Shown in pieces: positions 23,881-35,777 of a DNA stretch of 64,000 nt. The first letter of the stretch is position 1; the number at the start of each line of letters is the position of its first letter. Location: assembly GCA_963920635.1 (NCBI GenBank), contig OY987305.1:2056001-2120000 (forward strand), given 5' to 3'. This stretch comes from Pseudeuparius sepicola (lineage: Eukaryota; Arthropoda; Insecta; Coleoptera; Anthribidae). The notes beneath the pieces are model-generated. The model searched no databases and was not told the DNA's origin. It saw only the letters and a program-made list of their open reading frames with translations. Made by a program: the position numbers and the translations under genes.

Positions 23881-25166
23881 TTTATTTTTAACGTGTTGCC
23901 TCGAATACCTTTTTTTAATAAATAAATGACTGGCAATCTGTTTATTGGAGCAAAAAGCAGGTAATTAATTACGTAGACGTTCAAAGACATAAGCTTTCCG
24001 CCGTATATTACGTGATGCCTACATAGATACCAGAATTATCTTATTTTCCACATCCGAACACTAAGTTCATGGTAAAGTATAAGGGCCCGACTACCTAAGC
24101 CCTCAAAGTCGATGCGTTGCGAGATTTTGCCAAATTGGATATTAAGTATAGATTTAGGGATAACAGGGATATTATTCTCTGGGGGTTGTCTTAATTGGTT
24201 CGGTTATTATTTTCCGGTTTTTATCGGATAAGGTGCCGGCATCCAATATTGTGTTAGTGGTGTTGGGCAACCCCTTGCGAATTAAAGATTATTATAGGTG
24301 TAGGCTATTGTATTCTAACAATAGGGAAAGTTTGCTTAGGGGAAAGTTTAGCTTTGTATAACTAATTATTTTGACTTCAGTTGGCGGAAAATTAATTCTA
24401 ATAGGGGATAGGTAGTTTTCGAACAAACACGTTCGTATAACATTCATCAAAATATTAATATCGGATAATATATACAATGTAAATATATTAAATTAAACTG
24501 ATACTATTAAAATAATCAGTTATTTGTGTACCAAGGCACTGAAGTAAAACTCTTTATAACCAATGTGGAGTCAAGGTAAATAAATAATAAAAGCAAGAAT
24601 GTATGATACTTGATAATTTACTTGAGGTTGTCATCTTACCATTTTGCCCGTAATACAGCAGATGTGGTGTGTACATACCTGAAAAAAAGAATAGAAAGTC
24701 CTATGAATATCGTGATGTTTAGTGTACAAAATGTGAAATGATATTTGCATGGTAGGTGCCTCTATATTGCAAAATTCATAAATGGATATTCGCCATGGGC
24801 AATAAGCTAGATGCTTTCCGTACGTTTCCAGTGATTGAAATTTCGCAATCACCGAAAATGCCAATGGCAATGCCCGTAAAAAAATATTATTGTAAATTAA
24901 ATTAATTGAAACATTATTGTACACGGAGAATTTAAGATATTCCAAACATTAATATCAACAATTTTCATTAAAATACCGGACCTAACCTAACCTAACCTGT
25001 TAGCTTGTTCACAATTTATGTTACACGTATAAATTAACATATTTTATGAATTGGCAGTTTAATATCCAGACTGTTGTAATAAATTCAAACGTTTGCCACT
25101 ATCCCACTCCTTTATTTCATTGTTACCAAATGTCACAAATTAATATCACTAATAATATCATTAGTA
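23881..25166. other. Intergenic, nothing recognised except a CCTAA run
   Basis: AT-rich sequence. Three consecutive CCTAA units, the complement of the insect telomere repeat, occur at 24978-24999. Confidence 0.5.
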
Positions 25167-25266
25167 ACTGCTTATCTTAACCTGGACTTTCGCTAGTTAA
25201 GAAATATTCCTAACTAATGCTTATCTTGACCTGGACTTTCGCTAGTTAAGAAATATTCCTGACTAA
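25167..25266 (+). repeat. Tandem duplication, two copies of about 52 bp
   Basis: TGCTTATCTTAACCTGGAC with CTTTCGCTAGTTAAGAAATA is repeated immediately with only one or two differences. Confidence 0.92.
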
Positions 25267-26637
25267 AAAAAACTCAATCTACAGTGTGTTTGAGTTGCTG
25301 AAACAGGTAAGAAATCTCTTCATACTGTGGCAGTGCATCAACCGAATATCTGTAATTAACTGTCTCGAGAGATCTGTTCTACAGAGGAGAAATTCATAAA
25401 TAAGTAATTTTTTGTTTGGCCAAGGCAAGACGTCCCTTCCAAAAGACTTGTACGTGATGTCCTGAACGTGACCTCCCTTTGGCCTTCCCGAAGATTAAAT
25501 TCGTCGTCTAAACGAATTGCGTCAACAAGGTGTGTGTTTTATTTATATGTCGCCGCTTTCTTTTGTTCAATATTTAAAACAAAGGGACCCACACAAGGAA
25601 TGATATATGTAGCGGCAAACGGTAACTTTGAAAAGTTTGGCAGCGCGTTTTTTTATACGCTAGTCCTAATATTATTCGGGTAGTACCTACATTTAGGGTC
25701 GATACAACTAGTTTATAATAGGTACCTACTTACAATTTTTTTAAATTACCTTTTTTTTAATGTTGTTTAGTAATACAAATCCTTCTAATGTCATACATTT
25801 ACAAAAATGCACGGGCCCTTAAAACAGTGATTTAAAAACGCGGTCACCCATCTATTAGACGACTGCGAACGCCGTTGCTGCACTATGCAATAAGTTTTTA
25901 ATTTCATGTTTATTAAATAATGTACAAAGAAGGCATACATTTATTGCATTACTAATTTATTTCGTTTTATGTATTTATTTAGGGTAAATATTTCAGGAAA
26001 TAAAGAATTCAAACAAAAAGCTAATTTTCTCTTGTTGAATTTTCGCGTGGGTCGGTGGATAAGATGGTTTACACTTTTATTTTGAATTATTTCTTAACTG
26101 CTCCATGCAAATGAGGAGATTATGTTGTAAAGCTTTAGGTAAAACCAGAAATACAGAATTTACATTTTACCATTATTTTTACTTTCCCCTGTCAAGGGGG
26201 CTAGCATAAGATTAACGTTAAACTTTTAAGCCTTCACACATATATCAGGCGGAAAAGGTGTGTACCCTCCTTGGGTTTATACAAACTCGAGTAGACGCTG
26301 ATTTATTTTTATAATCTAGAATCTATTTCGGCGCATTATTGTTTTTTATCTACGAGCAAATTGGGTAGTATTATCAAACCAAATAATGCTGCCGTTACTG
26401 CAATAGCAGGGACGTGAAGTGAATGATTCGATACCGTATTTCGATACTACGCTAAGTAGATCGATGCCATAATATTGTTGTTTATTTGCGGGAGATAATC
26501 TAGTCGATTTGACATTGATTAGGAATAATGAAACCTGAAATTCTGTTGGCCGGAAAAATGTCTAATAAAAGCACATACTAACTTATTTCAGACCCCTCTA
26601 ACGCTTAGTAACTGATGTCAAGCTGTAAGCGATATTG
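25267..26637. other. Intergenic, nothing recognised
   Basis: The frame at 25468-25683 (71 codons) has no recognisable domain and no supporting splice or promoter signals. The remainder is AT-rich. Confidence 0.5.
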
Positions 26638-26785
26638 TGTGTAACTCATGTTAAGTATAACTGATGTTAGGTGTAACCGATGTTAGGTGTAACCGATGTT
26701 AGGTGTAACCGATGTTAGGTGTAACCGATGTTAGATGTAACCGATGTTAGGTGTGACCGATGTCACGTGTAACTGATGTTCGGTA
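26638..26785 (+). repeat. 16-bp minisatellite, about nine units
   Basis: The unit GTGTAACCGATGTTAG is repeated head to tail. The middle four or five copies are perfect and the outer ones are diverged (AACTCATGTTAA, GACCGATGTCAC). Confidence 0.96.
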
Positions 26786-27154
26786 TAAAAAAACTGCGTG
26801 GTTTGCAAAACGGACCCGGCGGATTCGATGCCGAATTAATAGTGTCGGTATCGGCAAGCTGGCGAGTAACAGTCGGAATTCCGACCCCCGCGAAACATCC
26901 TGCCGGTCAGTGCTCGGCAATCTGACCCGATTGTCTTCGTACGGCCTGTATTTTAGCCGCGCGGCCCCGGCCTTTGTGATTTCTGCGCCCCCAGGGTCGG
27001 ATTAGCTCTAATTTACGTGTTGCAGCCGATAATTATGCGACAAAGCGAGAGGGACGTCCCACGAGAATTTTACACCGCCTAGGCGGTTTTTGTAGTGTTA
27101 GGTGGTTATAAAACTTCTTTTTAACCATTATATCACGGCAAAATAGATGAATTC
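26786..27154. other. Moderately GC-rich unique stretch, no gene recognised
   Basis: The bases 26830-27080 are richer in GC than the surroundings, but the 81-codon plus frame has no recognisable domain. Confidence 0.4.
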
Positions 27155-28490
27155 AATTATACGTTTAATTTTTTAATTTTTCGGTTAAAGATATTCAAAC
27201 GGAATTTGGTACACAGCATGCATTAATCAAGTGTCACAAAATGTGATAATACCAAGTAGCCAGTGCATTCCAAAAAAAAGCTCTAAACGTTAAATATTAA
27301 TTTTACCGTTAAACTGTGGCAGATACAACAAATGCCAAGAGACAATTTTCGCTTAGAATAAGAAAGTTATCCAAGTGCATAAAAGAAAATTCTGTAAAGG
27401 GCCGTATTAGTATTTTTCTTGATAAAATAAATGTAGTGTAGGTATACCCATATCTCCGCCACTAGATATTTGGGGAACTTGGTATTATCACATTTTATGA
27501 CACTTGACCAATGTATGTTGTGCACCAAATTTTGTTATACAGTGTTGTCATTTAAGTGTGCAACATATGGGATTTCTTTTATTAATTGCACGACGAAAAT
27601 ACAAATATTCCCAAAAGTTGGTGCATGTTCGATAATCATATTAGGCGCACTTAGAATGGTTGCAAGTCAAACAGCATACAGGGTAGGTCAAAAATATAAG
27701 AATTGTACAAGAGTAAAGTACCCTTATTTCAGAAAATTCAGCAAAATGTTATTAAGAAAAGTTGTCTAGAATTAAAAGTTATGCCTAAATACCAAAACAT
27801 GGCCTCCTAAGAAAAAAAAATATATTTTTGGAAAACATTAATAATTTTCTATAAAAATTTTTTTTTTGATATTCACCCTAAACAATTTCATAAAGCAATC
27901 AAAATGAAATCAATTTCGCATAACTTTGTTCAAATTCAAAAATATTTGTAGAATTAACTTAGATTTTTAATTTTTTAGGAATCACAAACTTCATGTTTGT
28001 TGCAACGATATTAAACAAAACTTTAAAATTTCGCAAAAATTCTTCTGAACAAGGTAAAACATTAGTAATGATAATGAGTATATTAAAAAAACTCTCATTT
28101 AAGGTCCATAATTTTTATTTTAAATGTTTATTAAGAAATTGTGGAAATTAATTGACGAAAAAAATTTTTTCTTAGCAGGCTATATTTTGTTATTTAGGTA
28201 TAGCTTTTAATTCTAAACAACTTTTCTTAATAACTCTTTGCTGAATTTTTTGAAATAAAAGTACTTCACTCTTGTAAAATTTTTATATTTTTTTACCTAC
28301 CCTGTATGCTGTTTAACTTGCAACCATTCTAAGTGCACCTAATATGATTATTGAACATGCATCAACTTTCAGCAATATCTGTATTTTGGTTGTGCAATTA
28401 ATAAAAAAAAGTCCCATATGTTGAACACTTAAATGACCACACTGTATATTTAACGGTTAGAAAAAATAAAAAATTAAACGTTAAAATTTT
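27155..28490. mobile_element. Older hairpin element split by a younger fold-back
   Basis: A short hairpin is formed by 27199-27259 (TTTGGTACACAGCATGC...) and its inverted copy at 27475-27537. The outer flank (ACGTTTAATTTTTTAATTTT at 27160) is inversely matched by 28449-28490 on the far side of the next element. The pieces therefore belong to one palindromic element that was interrupted at 27537/28448. Confidence 0.7.
27538..28447. mobile_element. Fold-back element, 0.9 kb, nested
   Basis: The ends are TACAGTGTTGTCATTTAAG and CTTAAATGACCACACTGTA with TA outside. The arms (about 27538-27960 and 28050-28447) pair along their length, including a second internal pair CATACAGGGTAGGTCAAAA (27677) and its complement near 28300. 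The loop is under 100 bases and non-coding. It lies inside the older hairpin described separately. Confidence 0.88.
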
Positions 28491-29569
28491 TGGAACCTAA
28501 ACACTATGTGTCTCGAAAACAAGGCTTCTGTGGATAAAAAGGTATATCACAAAATAGTCATATATTATGGTTTTCTATCACCAGTTGAAGTGTCCTAGAA
28601 TAAATCTGAATCACCCTGTATGGAAATACATGGTATTAATGAAGTAGGTACGTCACAAAACTTTAAAGAAAAATATCAAAATTGCAAAAAGCTACTACGC
28701 CACTGGCAGCCGCAGTAGACTAGTATACTACCATTATTTGGCACTTCATTTAGACCTAACTTTATTTATTTACAGAAAAGTTATTCAAAATATTCGATAT
28801 TTGACCCAAGAATCTTCCCTGTATACATAAACTTTACAAAACTTGCTCAAACAAACCTATGTTTCAGTTTTTTACTAGTTTCTTGTAAACAAAAGCATAT
28901 TAGATGTTGCAGAAAGTATATAAGATATTTTACTGCGTAAAAAGTTGGGTAGGGGTTATTTTTATTTACTTACCAAATACAGATACATGACACAATAAAA
29001 TTGGACGAAATGATGTTGATGCCTCGTTTGAGCGTTGTTTCCCCTACCCCCACCACGCTAAAATTTAAATTAAAGGCATCAAACAAAATTTCCGGCAAAT
29101 ATTCCGACTCCTTGTATTGTCAACGCTTCCATTATTTGCTACTATTTGCCGTGTTCTTGCCTTGTTTTTGTCGACTGTTTAATTAAATATACATTGCTCA
29201 GACATTTAATTAAATTCAGCCAAATTAAACTATCGCCCCGGCAATATTATAATTTCAATTATCAGCGATGGCATTTGATATCCATGCATAATTAATTGTT
29301 GGCATACTCATCTATTATGCGTAACAAACCTTTCTTGAGTTTAACATTGCTTAAAATTAAAACAATGCTGGCAGAGGCCGGATATATATGGCTTCTGTTA
29401 TATTTGTGCGTTCGCTGTTCTCTTATATTTATCCCTTACACTCCTACGTATACCAATAAAGTGCGCAAAAAGGTGTTGCGACGAAATTTGCCCAAAACGC
29501 ACCCCTGTAAAATGTTCAGTGCAAAATTAAATTAAATTTTCGCAACCAAATTAAATCCAAGTTGTTTTA
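28491..29569. other. Intergenic with an isolated transposon right end
   Basis: GAATCACCCTGTATGG at 28611 is a right-end-like sequence whose partner is not obvious. Otherwise AT-rich, no coding signal recognised. Confidence 0.45.
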
Positions 29570-29652
29570 TATACAGCGCATCTTCGCGTGGAAACTTACA
29601 AGGTCTATAACATATACAGCGCATCTTCGCGTGGAAACGTACAAGGTCTATA
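29570..29652 (+). repeat. Direct repeat, two copies of about 42 bp
   Basis: ATACAGCGCATCTTCGCGTG with GAAACKTACAAGGTCTATA occurs twice head to tail and directly abuts the left end of the next fold-back. Confidence 0.95.
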
Positions 29653-30825
29653 TACAGGGTGTCCGGAAATTAAGTGCACATACAGAATGGGGTAATGCTT
29701 TGGCCCATTTTAAGAAAAAAACTTCATATGAACGTATGTCGTAAACGTCCTAACTTTTGAGATACAGGGCGTTGAAGTTCATTTTTTTAAATTGAATTTT
29801 GGCTACATCTCCCGAAATAATCAAGCTGCTGAACTGAAATTTGGCACTGCTATGTTTTTGGGGATGGAAAATAAGCTGAAAATGTCAATTTCACCGTATC
29901 TCATAGAGGGCGCCACTTGCGCTGTTTTTTGATCACGCTTTTACGCTTAACTTTTTTGAGGTTATCTTTTTGGTCCTGCAGGTCCATCATTTTAGTGCAT
30001 CTTTTCATTCTGCAAGAAAAAGGTACTCTTGTTTCATAACGATTAAGTCAACCGTTTACGTTTAAATTGGCAAAATGGTCCCCAAAACACCTGTTGACTC
30101 CAATATTCGAAACATAAAATTTTCAACGACCGCTTTCAAATGCTACATATCAACTGTACATTCAAAATGAAGAAAAAAATGCTAAATGGATATTGGTCAA
30201 AACACCATTGGTTTTCTGGAAATAGGGTGTTCAAATTTTGTCAAATTCAATCCTTTCCATTTTGAAAGCGAATAATTTTTGGTTTATTCTTCATAGGGAT
30301 TTTTTTCTTCATTTTGAAGGTACAGTTGATCTGTAGCATTTGAAAGCGGTCGGTGAAAATTGTATGTTTCGAACATTGGAGTCAACAGGTGTTTTGAGGC
30401 ACATTTTGCCAATTTCAACGCAAACGGTTGATTTTATCCGTATGAAGCAAGAGTACCTTTTTGTTGTAGAATAAAAAGGTGCACTAAAATGATAAATCTG
30501 CAAGACCAAAAAGATAACCTCAAAAAAGTTACGAGTAAAGGCACGATTCAAAACAGCGCAAGTGGCGCCATCTGTGAGACACGTAGAAACTGACATTTTC
30601 AGCTTATTCTCCATCCCCAAAAACATAGCAGTGCCAAATTTCAGTTCAGCAGCTTGATTATTTCGGGAGATGTAGCCAAAATTCAATTTAAAAAATTGAA
30701 CTTCAACGCCCTGTATCTCAAAAGTTAGGACTTTTACGACATACGTTCATATAAAGTTTTCTTCTTAAAATGGGCCAAAGAATTACCCCCTTCCGTATGT
30801 GCACGTAATTTCCGGACACCCTGTA
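29653..30825. mobile_element. Fold-back element, 1.17 kb
   Basis: The ends are TACAGGGTGTCCGGAAATTA and its complement ending CCGGACACCCTGTA, flanked by TA. The arms of about 530 bases are inverted copies with scattered differences. Both contain the same blocks, for example GGGCGTTGAAGTTCA, CCCGAAATAATCAAGCTGCT and GGCGCCACTTGCGCTGTTTT. The centre lies near 30240. No transposase fragment is seen. The 125-codon minus-strand frame at 30309-30686 lies wholly within one arm and is not supported as a gene. Confidence 0.93.
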
Positions 30826-31259
30826 TATTCGTTTGCACACAATTGGCATGGGACACCAAGTGTGAATGACCCTGTACGTATTTCTTTGATAATTCTCTGG
30901 ACGTCCCTGTTTCCTCCAACGCTCAGAGATACTTTGCATTGAAGGAGCCCCGCTGTCGGTACAAGGACGCTGTTTATCGACTTTCCATTAAAAGATGAAG
31001 TAGGTGCAAGCAAGGGGTTAGCGGTCAATGGAAGGACGTAACGAGGGAGGCTCTTTGCTATCAAGAATCACGGGCGGCGTCGCGTTGGGATCGTGGTTTG
31101 AATAAGCGACACGTAAGGAGGTAGAGGATCAATGTGTGGAGATCTGGATGTACAGAACAGTTTCAATAAGAAGAACGAACCAACGTAGAAAGGTATAAGA
31201 AGCAACAACATCAAGGAGATTACCATAACCTGACATTGCGAGAAGGTGAAGACGAGCAC
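30826..31259. other. Spacer, nothing recognised
   Basis: A GACCCTGTACG end-like string occurs at 30868. Otherwise featureless. Confidence 0.4.
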
Positions 31260-31905
31260 TGATGGATTATTCCTTTGGCAAATTCAAGAACGAAAGTTTT
31301 TTAAACCAGTTCATAAAAAGAAGAAATTCAAAAGAGGTGATTGGCGGAATGTCACAGAACCCACTCCGTTTAACTACCGACCCAACTAAAAGCTCTTGAT
31401 GAGACAAAAACAACGATTGATGAATTATTCCTTTGAAAAATTCCAAAATGTAGTGTGCATGAAGGTATGGCAGAAATGTCACAGAACCCCTCATGCTTAA
31501 CTACCGATGAAACCAAAAGCTCCATAACCTGACATTGCGAGGAGGTGGTGGATTATTCCTTTGAAAATTTCAGGATGTAGAGTATGTGAAAATTTTTCTA
31601 AACCAAGGTTAAAGAAGGTCATAAAAGGAAGAAACTCAAAAGAGGTTATTGGCGGAATGTCACAGAACCCACTGTGTTTAACTACCGACCGAACAAAAAG
31701 GTTTTGATAGGACAAATACGACGATTGATGCATTACTCCTTCGAAAAATTCAAACATGCATGAAAGAGTTCTCTAGGATAAGACTAAAAATGCCTACAAA
31801 AAAGAAATTGTTGTCTTCTTAGCCACACGCTGAACAACACAAAGAGGGGGATGGCAGAAATGTCACAGAACCCATCATGCTTATCTACCGACAGAACCAA
31901 AAGCT
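31260..31905 (+). repeat. Irregular tandem array, four units
   Basis: The phrase GGCGGAATGTCACAGAACCC, followed by CTTAACTACCGACCGAACCA and AAAGCTC, recurs at about 31351, 31478, 31659 and 31862 (spacings about 127, 181 and 203). GATGGATTATTCCTTTG-type phrases lie between. The order of sub-blocks alternates between two unit types. Confidence 0.88.
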
Positions 31906-33199
31906 CAAAAAAAATAGCAAAAACAAAGCTAATTTAACCCCTTGGAGAAGTTGTGAATTAACCAGTATCCAGGAGGCAATCATGGAAACACTCTACCCGT
32001 GTAATAATTCCACTAAGATTAAGAAACTAGTTTATTTCGGAGCGCTTATTTTTCTCTATTTCTAAACACAAATCTTCTAAACAAAGCCGGAGCCGCAATT
32101 TTCTACTAGAAAACACCGAAACGGAGTAAATACCAAGAAGAAACGATTTTAGGACGGCATGGATAACAGCCACTTTTGTTTGCCTGGAGATACACTGCAA
32201 TTACATCGGTTGTTTCACAGTTTCGGAAATAATGGGATTGTCTATTCGGTATTGCTCTTACGCATTTCTAAAAAATTAGGTTTTCTGGCTTGAAAAAAAC
32301 CTTTGTGTGTTGTTCTCTGTGACGGTGTAAATTGAAAGAAGCCTTAATTCTGAGATGAAATAGCGATGGGTTCGTAAACCACGCGTGTCTGTAATGGCTG
32401 TAAAGTATTGTAGGGTGTTTCTTTTGATATCAAAGTAGTGAACGCAAGAAGCTGCCACAAAGCGTTGGATATACCTACCATTACCGCTTTGCTTCTTATT
32501 ATTTTCTTCGGTTAAAGCCCATTACGTTTTCTTTTTTAAAAGTTAACGCTGACCGACTATTCAGACACTTTCATTTGGAGTTTGGGTGTTGTTTTGACAC
32601 TTTTTGTGCTTTAATTTTAAACATTTCTTCAATTAGATTGTTTTCTTTTTGCGACCAACCTAGAAATACTAATAGCCAATTTAATTGTTCGGGAAGTTAT
32701 AAACTCCATTCCGGAGATTAAACCGATCTCGCAAAAGAGACTATCGAATGACTGAACTAAGACTGCATTAACGTACAATTATGTAATTTTCAAGCCGCAA
32801 AACCAGATTAAATGTCGAAATCGGCGCTCGCTCTGTAGATTAAAACTCGGGAAGCTAAAAAATAAGGCGCCGGTATATTTTAAAGGGGGAACTGTGCGTT
32901 ATCTGTGTGAAATATTACCTAAACGTATTCCAAAAAATCATTTCTTATAAGTTATTGGGAGATAAATTCGAGGAAATGAAATATGTTCATTATATTCAAC
33001 CTAATTTCGTTTTTTTATGGGACGCAGTATTTTATATCGCAACATTTCATATTGGATAACCCCTCATTGTTACCTTAGGTTAGGTCAGGTGTAGATTAAC
33101 CTAACCTAGGTTAGAAAAAGGTGTAGATTAACTTAAATAGGTTAGGTTAAGTGTACAGGTTAGGTGTAAAATAACTTAGATTTTGTCAGAAATTTTATT
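31906..33199. other. Intergenic with TTAGGTTAGG-like runs
   Basis: Between 33075 and 33170 several GGTTAGGT and CCTAACCTA runs are mixed with GTGTAGATTAAC phrases, forming a small degenerate array. The rest is AT-rich without a gene. Confidence 0.5.
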
Positions 33200-33967
33200 G
33201 TGGCGCAAACACATCCATTTAATTTTTAATTGGGTTTTTCGCCACAGAACTTATTTCAAGTTGCCAGGCAAATTCTAACATTAAAAGAACGAAAATTGAA
33301 GGTTAACTCAAAAAATAACTTCAACAACTTTGTTTTCTGAGCTTTCGGAGAATAAATCTTCCTCCTTGTTGTTGTTGTTGTTGTCTTGTTTGCAATCCTG
33401 AAAACTTGCTCAAGAAATTCAATAGGATAACTATTCTTCTCAAGAACATGTTTAATATGTCTAATTTCCTCCTCAAATTTTGTGTTATTAGAACAAATCG
33501 TCATAGTTCTGCCATACAAATTTGAATTTCTCATTTTTTAACACTAATATGATTGGAGTTAAAATGAAGATATCTATTAGTATGTGTTGGTTTTCTACAC
33601 ATACTTAATTTCTATGCTATCTGATTTTAGTATAGAAAAGAAATGTAATTGATTATGTTCAATTTCTAAGGTAAAGTTATTAGAAGGTTCTTGTGAGTTT
33701 ATAAAATTTAATAATGAATTTAAACCATCTACTCCATGTTCCCATATAATAAATATCTCATCTACACATCTCCACCAAACATTAGGTTGGTGAACATATC
33801 TATTATAGTTAACTAATTTTGTTCCAAATCTTCCATGACTAAATTGCTTATGAATAGTGCTAAAGGAGATCCCATAGCCATTCCAAATTTCTACTGGCAA
33901 AATGCATTTCCTAGTTGAAAACAAGTGGTTTCGACCCATATAGTGTTGTTAATTCTAATATTGCATC
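33200..33967 (-). pseudogene. Penelope-like element fragment (reverse transcriptase), broken
   Basis: Minus-strand reading shows Penelope reverse transcriptase motifs in order. MAMGSPLALFISNLVMEDLE comes first. A frame change leads to NVWWRCVDEIFIIWEHG, the catalytic box in which the usual Tyr-Val-Asp-Asp has become Cys-Val-Asp-Glu. FTLEIEHNQLHFF follows, then in another frame RKPTHTNRYLHFNSNH, then the thumb-like TKFEEEIRHIKHVLEKNSYP. The sequence then jumps to the 3' untranslated part, so the GIY-YIG domain is deleted. The 3' end carries the same GTGGCGAAAAACCCAATT terminal block as the second Penelope fragment at 60.9 kb. The 5' side is cut by the fold-back inserted at 33968. It is clearly inactive. 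Confidence 0.9.
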
Positions 33968-35215
33968 TACAGGGTGTAACTGAACTGATTGTCAAAAATG
34001 AAACCACGTAGGTATTCTTGGAGTCAAAATAAGGGCACTTCTTCATATCTTTTTTTATCCTACGGGCCATAGTTTTTTTTATACAGAGCGTAGAAATTTA
34101 GAGAAAAATACATATATTTCTTAATATCTCTAGAAGTATACGAGACATTTTCTTCAAACTTGGCGTGTCACATGAGCGGATATGAGCTGTCAAATTTAAG
34201 CGTAATATGAAGCTTCTGAGGTCCTCAGTTGCGGAGATACAGGGTGTTATTAAAATTAATTAGTTCAGAAAAATATTAATACCTTGTATAATCGCATTTT
34301 TTATGTTTGTTTTGAATGGTAAATTCAATTGTTAACAAAAAGTATCTCTTAGTATTTTTTTATATTCCCAGCCGTTTCTTAATTATTTTCAAAGAACTGC
34401 AATGCTGCAATAAACAAGTCATTTTAAGGATAAATCTAACAATCTGTGGAAGTCAATTAAACTTGGCATTATTTGAATCATTTGGCTGCCAACTTTGCAC
34501 TAGTATCAATATTTTGAAAAATGATATTTTCATTCGAAGAATTGACTGATATGCACTTTTGCTATGGACTTGCCAATGGCAATAATAAACATGCGGAATG
34601 GCATAGTTGCGGGTATTGAAAGAGACGGCGGTCATTTCGAACATTTAATAATTTAATTTTCTAGTTTCTAGTAGCATTACGTTTCTTTTATTATCGATTT
34701 TGCTTTTGTATTTTGTTAAATAAAGTTTAATTGACATCCACAGATTGCTAGATATTTATTCTTAAAGTGACTATTGTTCATTGCAGCGTTGCCGTTCTTT
34801 GAAAATAATTAAGAAACGGCTGCGAATATGAAAAAATACTAAGAGATACTTTTTGTTAACCATTGAAGTTTCCACTCAAAACAAATTTAAAAAATGCGAT
34901 TGTACAGGGTATTCATATTTTTCTGAATTAATTAATTTTAATAACACCCTGTATCTCCGCAACTGGGAGCCTGAGAAGCTTCATGTCAACCTTAAGTTTG
35001 ACGGCTCATCTGCTCATGTGACATGCCAAGTTTGAAGAAAATATCTCGTATACTTCTAGAGATACTAAGAAATATGTGTATTTTCTCCAAACTCCTACGC
35101 TCTGTATAAAAAAAAACTATGGCCCGTAGAAGAAAAAAATATATGAAGAAGTGTCCTTATTTTGACTCCAAGAATAAGTGGTTTCATTTTTGACCATCAG
35201 TTCAGTTACACCCGT
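33968..35215 (+). mobile_element. Fold-back element, 1.25 kb, with transposase tail in loop
   Basis: Arms at 33968-34410 and 34775-35215 are inverted copies. The left end is TACAGGGTGTAACTGAACT. The right end is the complement but reads ACACCCGTA, with one base lost. Each arm carries a second internal pseudo-end, ACAGGGTGTTATTAAAATT (34241) and AATTTTAATAACACCCTGTA (about 34935). The loop holds a plus-strand transposase tail and an AATAAAG signal near 34720. A one-armed relative lies at 51803-52112. Confidence 0.92.
34590..34649 (+). pseudogene. Mariner-type transposase C-terminal tail
   Basis: The plus strand reads NMRNGIVAGIERDGGHFEHL and then two residues and a stop. GGHFEHL followed directly by a stop is the typical end of insect mariner-like transposases. 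Upstream residues have decayed. It lies in the loop of the fold-back, in the middle of the element. Confidence 0.7.
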
Positions 35216-35777
35216 ATATTCAAATTTGTCCTTTCTACTTCAGTCAGATCGTTTTCCAACTTTCTGCGTAAAATATTCAATGATTTGTCAACAGATACAT
35301 TTGTAAAAAGACTAAAAACATAAAAGTTATCTAGGTTATGTTATCTGACCTAGGTTATAGTCTCCCAAACAAAAGCACAGGACCGTACTGGCGATATTGC
35401 CCGAACCCTAGCATTAAAAAATTATTAATTATAGTCGATTTTACACCCTTTAATTAAAACAATCGACCCGGTCCTGTCCGAGGGCATCTACGCGGTATCG
35501 CCCGTCATTTGTTTCGCGGAGAGCTTTTATGTGTTCCCAAATTTAAAGCTACGCAGTAGTTGTTATTTCCGTGTCGCTACAACGCCGCTGTTTTTTTTTC
35601 GATCCGTCGATTCATCATTATTTGTTTGTATTGAGATTTACCGATATGCGGAGTACGTCAGCTAGGACTAGGGACTCACTATTCGACTTGCTTGTTTAGT
35701 TAGCAGTAAATCAAGCTTTTTCCGTGCGATGATAGAATTTGTCGTTTGGAAAAGGGTGATAGAATAGAACAGGGAAA
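35216..35777. other. Spacer, nothing recognised
   Basis: Mixed sequence with two short CTAGGTTAT phrases near 35335. No coding signal. Confidence 0.4.

Noticed and set aside
24155..24168. TAGGGATAACAGGG, 14 bases of a known homing endonuclease site and similar to a conserved mitochondrial rRNA string
   Set aside because: The last four bases of the endonuclease site do not match, and the flanks do not align with mitochondrial 16S rRNA. Treated as coincidence.
30309..30686. Minus-strand open frame of 125 codons
   Set aside because: It lies entirely in one arm of a fold-back element and has a broken mirror in the other arm. Non-coding transposon sequence explains it.
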